64,000 bases of DNA from Paenarthrobacter sp. JL.01a. GTDB taxonomy: Bacteria > Actinomycetota > Actinomycetes > Actinomycetales > Micrococcaceae. Numbering within the stretch: the stretch's first letter is position 1; every line of letters begins with the position of its first letter. Both the position numbers and the translations under genes were made by a program. A model generated the notes under the pieces. The model searched no databases. It had not been told where the DNA came from and saw only the letters and a program-made list of their open reading frames with translations. This document shows positions 8,576-16,950 of this stretch, piece after piece. The stretch is from the NCBI RefSeq assembly GCF_025452095.1, contig NZ_CP104877.1, forward strand, positions 930,001 to 994,000. Direction: 5' to 3'.

Positions 8576-9598
8576 TTATTGCGCGGCGGTCAAGACTTTT
8601 GCGGCATTGTCCACGTGGTGGCAGGCCGGCGCGGCGGGGGTGGCCGGTGCAGGAATCGAGTCGATGCAGCGGCGGCGTTGTTCCTCCGGCAGCGTGCCAA
8701 TCAGCGGGCAACGGGTCCGGAAGACGCAGCCGCTGGGCGGATTGGCGGGAGAGGGGAGATCACCCCGGAGCCGCACCTTCACCTGTTCCCGGGCAGCACG
8801 CGGATCCGGCAGCGGGACCGCGGACAGCAGGGCCTTGGTATAGGGGTGCAAGGGGTTGCTGAACAAAACATCACGGGGTCCTTGTTCCACGATCTTGCCC
8901 AAGTACATAACAGCGACTTCGTGGGAGATGTGCCGGACCACAGAGAGATCGTGGGCGATGAAGATGTAGGAAACCCCGGTGTCCCGCTGGATTTGCTGGA
9001 GCAGGTTCACTACCTGCGCCTGGACTGAAACGTCCAAGGCGGACACAGGTTCGTCGCACACGATCACCGACGGGTTCAGTGATATGGCCCGGGCGATGCC
9101 CACCCGCTGCCGCTGCCCGCCGGAAAATTCATGGGGGAAGCGGTTGTAGTGCTCCGGCTTCAGTCCCACCTGGTCCAGAAGTTCCTTGACCCTGTTCTTC
9201 AGTCCACCTGGTGGGTTGATCTTCTGCGCCACCATGGGAGCCGCGATGGCGGTCCCCACGGATTGCCGCGGGTTCAGGGACGCGAAAGGGTCCTGGAAGA
9301 TCATCTGGACCTTGCGCCGGAAGTTGTACAGGTCCCGGCCGCGCAGCTGGCTGATGTCCTCGCCGTCCACCAGGATTCGTCCGCCGGTCGGATCCAGTAG
9401 CCGGGCCACCATGCGTCCGGTGGTCGACTTACCGCACCCGGACTCACCGACCAGCCCCAAAGTCTGGCCTCGAGCGAGACTGAACGATACGCCGTCGACC
9501 GCTTTGACCGAACGTTTGGCGGCGCCCGGAAGGAGGCCGCCCTTCAGCGGAAAATGTTTCTGCAGGTTCTCTACCTGGAGAATTGCTTGCTGTTCCAT
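8576..9598 (-). CDS. Dipeptide/oligopeptide-type ABC transporter ATP-binding protein (DppF/OppF type)
   Basis: 340 residues. Walker A GESGCGKSTTG, signature SGGQRQRVGIARA, Walker B VIVCDEPVSALD and the H-loop FIAHDLSVVRH are all present. The C-terminal oligo_HPY domain (LHPYTKALLSAVP, then CVFRTRCPL with conserved cysteines) marks the nickel/peptide class. It pairs with the second ATPase encoded immediately upstream (7-base gap) to power import through the two permeases of the operon. Confidence 0.94.
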   Translation of the reverse strand: MEQQAILQVENLQKHFPLKGGLLPGAAKRSVKAVDGVSFSLARGQTLGLVGESGCGKSTTGRMVARLLDPTGGRILVDGEDISQLRGRDLYNFRRKVQMIFQDPFASLNPRQSVGTAIAAPMVAQKINPPGGLKNRVKELLDQVGLKPEHYNRFPHEFSGGQRQRVGIARAISLNPSVIVCDEPVSALDVSVQAQVVNLLQQIQRDTGVSYIFIAHDLSVVRHISHEVAVMYLGKIVEQGPRDVLFSNPLHPYTKALLSAVPLPDPRAAREQVKVRLRGDLPSPANPPSGCVFRTRCPLIGTLPEEQRRRCIDSIPAPATPAAPACHHVDNAAKVLTAAQ

Positions 9599-9605
9599 GG
9601 CAGTC

Positions 9606-10649
9606 CTAACGGGAATTCCGGATGGTGATGATCTGCGGGCCGCTCAGGTGGCAGCGCTTGCCGTGCCCATCTTCGACGCGGAGTCCGGGCCGCTGGCTGG
9701 CGCAGACGCCGTCGCCGGCGAGATCGGCGTATTGGCACCGTGCGCTGAAAATGCAGCCCTTGGGCAGGTCAAGGAGCGACGGCGGCTGGCCGGGGATGGG
9801 GGTCAGCTGGCTTGCAGCGCCGGTGAGGGTCGGCATTGAGTTGAGCAGGCCCAAGGTGTACGGGTGCTGGGTGTCGTAGAAGACTTCGTCCACCGTCCCG
9901 GACTCGACGCACTGGCCGCCGTACATGACCAGAACGTTGTCGCAGACCTCGGCCACGACGCCGAGGTCGTGCGTGATGAGGATGAGCGCCGAGTTGGTCT
10001 CCTCCTGGAGCTCTGACATGAGATCCAGGATCTGGGCTTGGACCGTTACATCCAAGGCTGTGGTGGGCTCGTCCGCGATCAGGAGTTCGGGCTCGCAAAT
10101 CAACGCCATCGCGATCATGGCGCGCTGCCGCATGCCCCCCGAGAAATGGTGCGGGTACTCGTCGAAGCGCTGCTCCGGGCTGGGAATCCCCACCCGTCCC
10201 AGCATGTCGACGGCGGCAGCCCGGGTCTGCTTCTTGCTCGCCTTGTTATGGACCAGGTACGCCTCTGCGATCTGGTGCCCCACCGTGTAGAAGGGGTGGA
10301 GGGCCGAGAGGGGATCCTGGAAGATCATGCCGATGTTGCGGCCGCGAAGTTGGCGCATGGCCGACTCGGGGAGGGCAACAAGGTCCTTGCCCTGGAACAT
10401 TGCCTGGCCGCTGACCTTTGCCGAGGTGCCCTTCAACAGGCCCATCAGCGCCTGGCTGGTCACGGACTTTCCGGAGCCGGATTCACCCACGATGCCAAGG
10501 GTCTGGCCGCGATCCAACGTGAAGTCCATGCCGTTCACTGCGGAGACAACGCCGTCGTCCGTAGGGAATTTCACGGTCAGGTCGCGGACCTCAAGGAAAG
10601 GCGCGGTAGCTGTGGCGCCCGCCGTTGTTGCTGTGTGGAGCTGGGTCAT
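9606..10649 (-). CDS. Dipeptide/oligopeptide-type ABC transporter ATP-binding protein (DppD/OppD type)
   Basis: 347 residues. Walker A GESGSGKSVTS, Q-loop MIFQDPLSALHP, signature FSGGMRQRAMIAMAL, Walker B LLIADEPTTALD, and the peptide-transporter C-terminus with HPYTLGLLNSMP and CIFSARCQYA. The start overlaps the stop of the upstream permease by 4 bases. It forms the heterodimeric motor with the OppF-type protein encoded downstream. Confidence 0.94.
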   Translation of the reverse strand: MTQLHTATTAGATATAPFLEVRDLTVKFPTDDGVVSAVNGMDFTLDRGQTLGIVGESGSGKSVTSQALMGLLKGTSAKVSGQAMFQGKDLVALPESAMRQLRGRNIGMIFQDPLSALHPFYTVGHQIAEAYLVHNKASKKQTRAAAVDMLGRVGIPSPEQRFDEYPHHFSGGMRQRAMIAMALICEPELLIADEPTTALDVTVQAQILDLMSELQEETNSALILITHDLGVVAEVCDNVLVMYGGQCVESGTVDEVFYDTQHPYTLGLLNSMPTLTGAASQLTPIPGQPPSLLDLPKGCIFSARCQYADLAGDGVCASQRPGLRVEDGHGKRCHLSGPQIITIRNSR

Positions 10650-11647
10650 TGGAGCCTCACTCTGGGATCGATGGCGGCATAGGCGAGGTCCACGGCAACG
10701 TTGGCGACGATGACGAAGAACGCGGCCAGCATGGTGATGGCCATGGTGACAGGGAGGTCGCCGGAGATCGCGGCGTGCACTGCCGTGAAACCCAGGCCAG
10801 GGACGGAGAAGATCTGCTCCGTGAGGACAGCGCCGCCGAGCAAGAGGCCAATGTCCATGCCCAGCATCGTCACTACCGGGGTGATGCCGGCCCGGACGCC
10901 GTGCTTGAACGTGACGGTCCGGGGCGCGAGGCCTTTCGCGCGTGCTGTGCGGATGAAGTCCTCACCGAACGTCTCAATCATGTTGGTGCGCGTCACCCGG
11001 ATGTAGGAGGCGCTGAAGAGCACTGCCAAGGCGATCCAGGGCAGCAGGTAGTTGGCCACCCAGGCTCCCGGACCCTGTGGACCGAACGGGCTGTTGATCT
11101 CGTTGGTGGTGAAGGGCAGCAGATGGAGTTGGTTGACGAACAAGAGCAGCAGGAAGAGGCCTGTGACGGGGATAGGCAGCGAGACGCCCACAGAGGCGGC
11201 CCCGACGATGAACTTGTCCACCGGGGTTCCCTTGCGCAACGCAGCGAGGAGGCCGAGCCCCACGCCCGTGATGGTCCAGAGCACCAACGCGCCGATGGCC
11301 ATGGAGAAGGTGTAGGGCAGTGATCGGCCGATGATGTCAGCGACGTTCTCGTTGGTTTGGAAGGACTTGCCCAGGCAAGGCCATTCGCAGAGGGTCTGTG
11401 CCCCCGGGGCTCCGATCATCCTCGAGGAGAAGAGCCCCCGGATGTAGTCGAAGTACTGGATGAAAAACGGTTGGTCCATGCCCAAGGCAACACGGGCCTC
11501 GGAGACGCGCTCGGGTGTGCACTCCTGGCCGCAGGCAGCCGCTGCGGGGTCGGACGGTCCCAGCTGGAACAAGGTGAAGGTGATGAAACTTACCGCGAAA
11601 AGGAGCAGGACCAACGATCCGGCCCGGCGAAGAATGAACGTCATCAT
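10646..11647 (-). CDS. ABC transporter permease (DppB/OppB type)
   Basis: 333 residues with six predicted membrane helices and the binding-protein-dependent transport domain. Its N-terminus (MMTFILRRAGSLVLLLFAVS) matches DppB-type permeases, and a coupling-helix segment IETFGEDFIRTARAKGLAP contains the EAA-loop residues. It has the long periplasmic insert of this class with two cysteines (AACGQECTPE). I chose the first of two adjacent ATGs (11647 or 11644). The ribosome site is weak. It is translationally coupled to the following ATPase gene. Confidence 0.92.
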   Translation of the reverse strand: MMTFILRRAGSLVLLLFAVSFITFTLFQLGPSDPAAAACGQECTPERVSEARVALGMDQPFFIQYFDYIRGLFSSRMIGAPGAQTLCEWPCLGKSFQTNENVADIIGRSLPYTFSMAIGALVLWTITGVGLGLLAALRKGTPVDKFIVGAASVGVSLPIPVTGLFLLLLFVNQLHLLPFTTNEINSPFGPQGPGAWVANYLLPWIALAVLFSASYIRVTRTNMIETFGEDFIRTARAKGLAPRTVTFKHGVRAGITPVVTMLGMDIGLLLGGAVLTEQIFSVPGLGFTAVHAAISGDLPVTMAITMLAAFFVIVANVAVDLAYAAIDPRVRLQ

Positions 11648-11720
11648 GGTGGTGGTTGCGGGCCGCCCGCCACTGCAGGCGGCCCGCTTCTCCTTCTGGA
11701 CTAATGGTTCGAAAGCGCAG

Positions 11721-13445
11721 TTAGTGCTCGACGCCGACGATCGAGAGGTCGATGCCACCGAAGAAGTAGCCCACCTGGGCGTTGCGGACATTGAAGCCCA
11801 CGACGCTGTTGGTGTGGGTGCGGATGAGCGGCACAATTGGGTAGGTCTTCAACGCTGTACCAAAGGCTTCCGACCACTTCTTGCCCAGTTCCTCGGAGGA
11901 GCCGTCCGTGTTGCGCAGCTCGAACATCGTCTTGGAAACTACGGGATCGAAGTAGCGGGACGTGTTGGAGAAGCCGTAGCTGGTGCCGTCATTGTTCGGT
12001 CCCAGCAACGGATCCGCGGAGGTACGGACGGAAGCGGGATCGGCCCCTCCACACCAACCGGAGCGGCCCATGTCCGGAAGCTGCTCGCTGGCAAGGACCG
12101 AGTAGTAGTTCGGGGCGGGAATCGGCACGAGCTCGACGTCGATTCCCAGGGCCTTCAGGTTCTGCTGGACCACGGTGCCGGTGTTCTTGAAGGCGTCGCG
12201 GTTGTTGGCGTAGCCGTACGTGAGGGTTTTGGGGTATTCCTTTCCTTCAAGCAGCTTCTTGGCCTCTTCCAGTTTGGGCTTGCCTGCCGGGTCAAGTTCC
12301 AGCGGCGTCTCCACGTAGCCGCGCATCTTGTCGTTCAGCGGGCTCTGGGTCAGTTCGCCAAAGCGTCGTCCGCCGTACTGCACCAGAATGGATTGGCGGT
12401 CCAGGGCCAGGGCGATTGCCTTGCGGACATCGGGATCCTTGATCTTTTCCGTGTTCAGGCTCAGGACGTCGTTGCAGCCAAGCAGCCCGGATGCCACACG
12501 GTCCTTGACCTTGGCGTCAGCGAGTTTCGCGGAGTCCGAGGTCTGCAGGGCGCCGTTGGAATCAAGCGTGATGGCGTTTGGATCCGAGTCCGCCAGCAGC
12601 TGCTGGCTGATGGTGGCCTGGGACGTGGAGAGGGAGAAGCTGAACGTGTCCGGAAGCGCCGAACGGTTGGGGTCCGTGGACGGGTCCCAGTGCGGGTTGC
12701 GAACCAGCTTCAAGGACTTGCCCCGGTTGTAGGACTCCACCATGTACGGACCGGACGATACTGGGTGGTTGGTGTAGTCCAGCTTGGTGTCCTTGGCCTT
12801 GGGGACCGGCGCGGTGTTGGACCGGGAAGCCAGCGCCGGGAATTCGGCGAACGGCTTCTTCAGGTGGAAGACCACGGTGCGCTCGTCCGGTGTTTCAACC
12901 GCCTTGAGCACAGCGGAAGGATCCTTGTAAGGCCCCTTGTACCCGCCGGCGTCGAGCGCTGCATTCAACTCCTGCGGCGCCTGGGTGAAAACGTCCTGCG
13001 CGAAGGTGCGCTCCACGCCGTACTTGATGTCGGCCGAAGTAATGGGCGTGCCGTCCTCGAACTTCACGCCTTCCTTGAGGGTGAAGGTCCAGCTCAGGCC
13101 GTCGTCGGACGCTTTGCCGGTGTCCGTGGCGAGGTCCGGCACCACCGTCGGAGGCTGACCTGCTGTTTCCTTGGCCATGGTGAGTGTCCGGTAGTAGAGC
13201 TGTCCGACGTTGGCGGTCTGAACGTAGTTGCTGTTTCCGGGATCGAGCGTCTGGAAGTCCGAGGACATCAGGACGTTGATGTTGCCGCCCTTGCCGGTGA
13301 AGCCGGACTTGACCACAACGGGTGCGAGTTCGGTGACGGATTCGGCGGGCTTTGAGCTGTTGGGCTGGTTTTGGCCTGCCGCGCAGCCGGTAGCGGCCAC
13401 TGCGATCAGCACGGAAAGCGCCAGTGCTCTCGTGGGGGTTTTCAT
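11721..13445 (-). CDS. Extracellular solute-binding lipoprotein, family 5 (peptide/nickel class)
   Basis: 574 residues. A lipoprotein signal peptide ends at C21 (IAVAATGCAAG). The mature protein has the SBP_bac_5 features, for example the LSWTFTLKEGVKFEDGTPIT segment near the N-terminus and DVRKAIALALDR in the middle. It is anchored outside the membrane and hands substrate to the permeases. Family 5 binds di- or oligopeptides but also many small molecules, so the ligand is open. AGGAG stands before the ATG at 13445. It sits between the two permease genes of one operon. Confidence 0.93.
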   Translation of the reverse strand: MKTPTRALALSVLIAVAATGCAAGQNQPNSSKPAESVTELAPVVVKSGFTGKGGNINVLMSSDFQTLDPGNSNYVQTANVGQLYYRTLTMAKETAGQPPTVVPDLATDTGKASDDGLSWTFTLKEGVKFEDGTPITSADIKYGVERTFAQDVFTQAPQELNAALDAGGYKGPYKDPSAVLKAVETPDERTVVFHLKKPFAEFPALASRSNTAPVPKAKDTKLDYTNHPVSSGPYMVESYNRGKSLKLVRNPHWDPSTDPNRSALPDTFSFSLSTSQATISQQLLADSDPNAITLDSNGALQTSDSAKLADAKVKDRVASGLLGCNDVLSLNTEKIKDPDVRKAIALALDRQSILVQYGGRRFGELTQSPLNDKMRGYVETPLELDPAGKPKLEEAKKLLEGKEYPKTLTYGYANNRDAFKNTGTVVQQNLKALGIDVELVPIPAPNYYSVLASEQLPDMGRSGWCGGADPASVRTSADPLLGPNNDGTSYGFSNTSRYFDPVVSKTMFELRNTDGSSEELGKKWSEAFGTALKTYPIVPLIRTHTNSVVGFNVRNAQVGYFFGGIDLSIVGVEH

Positions 13446-13480
13446 AATGCTCCTAGGGATGTGAGTGAAACGGGGGTTTG

Positions 13481-14542
13481 TTAGTGGCGTGAGGCCTTGG
13501 GATCGAGTGCATCCCGGACGGCATCGCCGAGGAGGTTGAACGCCAGAACGGTGACGATGAGCATGACGCCCGGGACGGCAAGGAACCATGGGTCGCTGAG
13601 GTACCAGTTGCCGGATTGGGCGGCGTTGAGCATCTGGCCCCACGACGGTGTGGGGTCCTTGACACCGACGCCCAGGAAGGACAGGGCTGCTTCAGCGGAG
13701 ATGTTGGTGGGGATCAGCATGGTGGCGTACACCAGGACGACGCCCATGACGTTCGGGATGATCTGCCGGAACAGGACGCTGAGGTGCGAGGCGCCGAAGG
13801 ACCGCGCGGCTTCGACGAACTCGCGCTCGCGCAGGCTCAGCACCTGGCCGCGGACAATGCGTGCGAGGTACGCCCAGCCGAAGAAGCCCAGGATGATCAC
13901 CAGGGAAGCCATGGGGAGGAAGCTGCCCTCGCCCAGCGGGGTGTCCCGGAGGCGCGACTGCAGGATGGGCGTGAGGGAGAGCACCAGCAGAAGGTGCGGG
14001 AAGGCCAGGAACAGGTCCATGATCCGGCTGATGATGGCGTCGGTCTTGCCACCGAAATAGCCGGCGGCGGCGCCCAGGACGGTTCCGAGGATCACGGAGA
14101 CGGCAGTGGACAGCAGTGCGATGGTCAGGGAAACCTGGCCGCCGTACGCGAGCCTGGCGAAAAGGTCCCGGCCCAGGCCGGGCTCCACGCCCAACCAGTG
14201 TTGGGCCGAGGGGTACATGTAACCGGGGAGGGGCAGCCCGGGAGTCTGGAAATCGTCGAGTACCTCCGGGCTGGTGTTTGAGGTGAAGGGATCGTTCCCG
14301 GACATTGCACTGAGCACGGGTGCCAGGACCGCGAACAGCATGATCACCACGACGACGCACAAGCTGGTGAGGGCGATCTTGCTGCGCCTGATCCTCATCC
14401 ACGCGGTGGCGAGCAGGGATCGTGCTTCGGCGGGGGCAGCGGCTGTGGCCGTCGTCGCCGGCGTCGTTGCTGGCGGAAACGGCGGGCTGCCGGTGTTGGG
14501 TTCGACGGACTGTATTTGGGTCAACGGTTCTGCTCGTTTCAT
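13481..14542 (-). CDS. ABC transporter permease (DppC/OppC type)
   Basis: 353 residues. The N-terminal part (about 1-40) is rich in proline, alanine and threonine and probably cytoplasmic. A first helix (IALTSLCVVVVIMLFAVLAP) is followed by an extracytoplasmic loop with the typical HWLGVEPGLGRDLFARLAYG segment. The permease core and EAA loop (FVEAARSFGASHLSVLFRQI) follow. I chose the ATG at 14542; the longer frame to 14701 runs across the operator region. It is the first gene of the minus-strand operon. Confidence 0.92.
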   Translation of the reverse strand: MKRAEPLTQIQSVEPNTGSPPFPPATTPATTATAAAPAEARSLLATAWMRIRRSKIALTSLCVVVVIMLFAVLAPVLSAMSGNDPFTSNTSPEVLDDFQTPGLPLPGYMYPSAQHWLGVEPGLGRDLFARLAYGGQVSLTIALLSTAVSVILGTVLGAAAGYFGGKTDAIISRIMDLFLAFPHLLLVLSLTPILQSRLRDTPLGEGSFLPMASLVIILGFFGWAYLARIVRGQVLSLREREFVEAARSFGASHLSVLFRQIIPNVMGVVLVYATMLIPTNISAEAALSFLGVGVKDPTPSWGQMLNAAQSGNWYLSDPWFLAVPGVMLIVTVLAFNLLGDAVRDALDPKASRH

Positions 14543-14563
14543 GATCTGGAGCGGGCTCCGGAG

Positions 14564-14579
14564 TTTTTGTATACCAAAA
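14564..14579. promoter_or_regulatory. Candidate GntR operator, site 1 of the divergent promoter
   Basis: TTTTTGTATACCAAAA is a 16-bp inverted repeat with one mismatched pair, 22 bases upstream of the OppC-type gene start. It matches the perfect palindrome at 5363-5376 in the core GTATACCAAA. The GntR regulator gene lies 1.6 kb away in the divergent unit. Confidence 0.65.
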
Positions 14580-14626
14580 TAGATTAGATCAGGATTCGTG
14601 CGATGTAAATCACAAATAATGTACTG

Positions 14627-14640
14627 TTTGGAATACCAGA
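14627..14640. promoter_or_regulatory. Candidate GntR operator, site 2 of the divergent promoter
   Basis: TTTGGAATACCAGA differs from the 5363 palindrome at two positions. It lies 45 bases upstream of the GTG of the plus-strand amidohydrolase gene and about 62 bp (centre to centre) from site 1. The two sites could control the two divergent units separately or together. Confidence 0.55.
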
Positions 14641-14684
14641 GACTATGACGAGCTGTCCTTCCCGGACAGGAAACAGGAGCTGCC

Positions 14685-16151
14685 GTGCCCACCAAGGTCA
14701 CCGCCCGCTATGTGCTGGGCCATCACGACGGACGCCATGTCCTGTTGGAAAACGCCTGCGTGGTCTACAGCGGCCACACCATCGACTACGTCGGATACGA
14801 CTACCCGGGACCGGTGGATGAGGAGCGGGACCTGGGCGATGCCCTGCTGATGCCGGGATTGATTGACCTGGATGCCCTCACGGACATCGACCACCTCATC
14901 CTGGACAGCTGGGCCGGCCCGGAGCAGGCCAAAGGCCACCAATGGTCGGAGGACTACTTCCGGAATCGCCGTGCCAACGTCTTTAGCGCCGAAGAACGCC
15001 ATCAGATCCGCGAATACGCCTTGATACAGCTGGTCCTGCACGGCATCACCACCTACGTGCCCATCGCCTCCGAGGTGCACTCCGAATGGGCCGAGCCCTT
15101 CGAGGAACTGGCCGGCATGGCGGAGACCAGCCGGCGCCTGGGCCTGCGCGGATACCTCGGCCCCGCCTATCGCTCGGGAGTGAACGTGGTGCTGGAGAAC
15201 GGCGCGCGGTCAGTGATGTTCGACGACGAACGCGGCCGTGAGGGGCTGGCCGACGCCCTGCGCTTCATTGACTACGCGAACGAACTCAACGATCCACTGG
15301 TCAACGGAGTCCTGCTTCCCTGCAGGATCGAGACCTTGGACCTCCAGCTGCTCAAGGAGACCGCAGCTGCCTCCACTGAACGGGACGTCCTTGTACGCCT
15401 TCACTCGCTCCAAGGCCTCGTGGAACGCCAGCTCATCATGGACTGGCACGGCATGACGCCCCTGGAACTCCTGGATCAGGTCGGGCTGCTCAATGAGCGC
15501 CTGTTGATCCCGCACGCTACGTACACTGACAGAAATCCCGCAGTATATGGCGAGGACCGCGGAGACCTTGCCCTGCTGGCTAAGAGTGGCGCCAGTATCA
15601 TCCACTGCCCGCTGACCTCCATGCGCTACGGCAGCACGCTGGATTCCTTCAACGCCTATAAGGATGCGGGAATCAACATCTCCCTGGGCACGGACTCTTT
15701 CCCGCCTGATCTCATTCGCGGCATCGATGCCGGAGTTCAGCTCGCCAAGATCCTCGCCGGGACCAACGACGCCGGTGACGTCGCCGGATACTTCGACGCC
15801 GCAACCCTCGGCGGTGCGCAGGCGCTCAGGCGCCCGGATCTCGGCCGACTCGAGCCAGGGGCGCAGGCGGACCTGGTGGCATTCTCCTTGGGGGACATTC
15901 GCGACGGCGTCCACGAGGACCCGCTGCGGACCCTCCTTCTCAACGGAACAGCCCGCCAGGCCGTGCTGTCAGTTGTAGCCGGACGGACCATCATGGCCGA
16001 GGGCAGGATCGAGGGAGTTGACCTGGAATTCTGGCGCTCCAGGGGGCAGGAACTTTTCGACAAGATGCGCCGGGCCTACAGCCAACGTGACATCAGGAAC
16101 CGTCCTGCCGATGAGCTGTTTCCTCCCGTGTATGCTCGGTTGGAACGCTGA
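14685..16151 (+). CDS. Amidohydrolase-superfamily protein with an altered metal-binding motif
   Basis: 488 residues, in the cytosine deaminase/chlorohydrolase branch. Expected ligands visible are H240 (RLHSLQG), H277 (LIPHATYT), H307 in IIHCPLTS and D337 in LGTDSFPPD. The usual strand-1 HxH is replaced by DLDAL (residues 61-65 in MPGLIDLDALTDIDH), with H70 a little downstream. The enzyme therefore either uses a different metal arrangement or is not a classical mononuclear hydrolase. The GTG at 14685 has AGGAG 5 bases before it. It is followed by the GntR gene and divergent from the ABC operon, so all three probably serve one pathway. The substrate is not recognisable. Confidence 0.87.
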   Translation: MPTKVTARYVLGHHDGRHVLLENACVVYSGHTIDYVGYDYPGPVDEERDLGDALLMPGLIDLDALTDIDHLILDSWAGPEQAKGHQWSEDYFRNRRANVFSAEERHQIREYALIQLVLHGITTYVPIASEVHSEWAEPFEELAGMAETSRRLGLRGYLGPAYRSGVNVVLENGARSVMFDDERGREGLADALRFIDYANELNDPLVNGVLLPCRIETLDLQLLKETAAASTERDVLVRLHSLQGLVERQLIMDWHGMTPLELLDQVGLLNERLLIPHATYTDRNPAVYGEDRGDLALLAKSGASIIHCPLTSMRYGSTLDSFNAYKDAGINISLGTDSFPPDLIRGIDAGVQLAKILAGTNDAGDVAGYFDAATLGGAQALRRPDLGRLEPGAQADLVAFSLGDIRDGVHEDPLRTLLLNGTARQAVLSVVAGRTIMAEGRIEGVDLEFWRSRGQELFDKMRRAYSQRDIRNRPADELFPPVYARLER

Positions 16152-16185
16152 CCGGCGCCGACCGGTGACGGGAGCGTACGCAGGA

Positions 16186-16887
16186 ATGAAGGGAAGTTCC
16201 ACAGTGGCTGAGGCGACGCCGGAAACCGGGAATGGCCGCGATGACGAGGCCCGCGCGGAGAACGTGTACCAACTGGTACTCGAAGGCATTGTCACAGGCA
16301 AATACGCCCAGGGTGCCCGGCTGCGTGAACGTGAACTTTCCGAGATCTACAACGTCTCCCGCATCCCGGTCCGGGAGGCCATCCAGCGGCTGGAGCAGGA
16401 CGGCTTCGTGGCCACCTTCCCGCGGCGCGGCGCCGTGGTGCGCCAGCTGACGCTCACTGACGTCAATGAACTCTTCGACGTCCGGCTCTGCCTGGAGACG
16501 TTTGCTGCACGCATGGCCGCTACCCGGGTGGCAGAGGGCGGCGACGGCGGACGGCTCGTGGAACTTATGGAGGCCTCCCGCGCGGCCATCGACGAGGACC
16601 GCACTGACGACGTCGCCTTGATCAGCGCCGAGCTGCACGCCGAAATCGTGCGCCTCTCCGGGAACAGCCTCCTGATCGAGTCGGTGAAGCCGTTGTTCGG
16701 GCGGATGCGCTGGATTTTCGGGCTGACGCACAACCGCAGCCATGAACTCCAGCGCGATGAACACACTGAGCTCTGCAACGCGATCCTCAAGGGCAAGCCC
16801 GACCTTGCCTACTCCCTGGCGTACTCGCACATTGAACTGGGCCGCGAGCCTGTCCTGGCCGGGCTCGCGGAGACCCTGGAACCTTGA
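16186..16887 (+). CDS. GntR-family regulator, FCD (FadR-like) subfamily
   Basis: 233 residues from the ATG at 16186; a GTG at 16204 is also possible. The winged helix includes LRERELSEIYNVSRIPVREA and LEQDGFVATFPRRGAVVRQL. The C-terminal FCD all-helical effector domain shows the metal-ligand pattern D/H in LFDVRLCLE, AELHAEIVRLSG and DEHTELCNAI. Such proteins usually repress catabolic genes until a pathway metabolite binds. The gene is 34 bases after the amidohydrolase. Candidate operators are the GTATACC repeats at 5363, 14564 and 14627. Its stop codon is part of the large palindrome that follows. Confidence 0.92.
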   Translation: MKGSSTVAEATPETGNGRDDEARAENVYQLVLEGIVTGKYAQGARLRERELSEIYNVSRIPVREAIQRLEQDGFVATFPRRGAVVRQLTLTDVNELFDVRLCLETFAARMAATRVAEGGDGGRLVELMEASRAAIDEDRTDDVALISAELHAEIVRLSGNSLLIESVKPLFGRMRWIFGLTHNRSHELQRDEHTELCNAILKGKPDLAYSLAYSHIELGREPVLAGLAETLEP

Positions 16888-16948
16888 GTTTTTGTACAGA
16901 TAACGCCCTATAAAGGCCCTCTAAAGGGCGTTATCTGTACAAAAACTC
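16886..16948. terminator. Perfect 24-bp-arm palindrome between convergent genes
   Basis: The left arm 16886-16909 is the exact reverse complement of the right arm 16925-16948, with a 15-base loop. Each arm contains GTACAGATAACGCCC or its complement, and the outer ends read GAGTTTTT and AAAAACTC, giving T tracts in both directions. The left arm starts inside the TGA of the GntR gene, and the right arm ends 2 bases before the stop of the DUF4032 gene. It fits a bidirectional terminator, but the unusually long perfect arms also suggest a mobile palindromic repeat unit. Confidence 0.8.
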
Positions 16949-16950
16949 CA

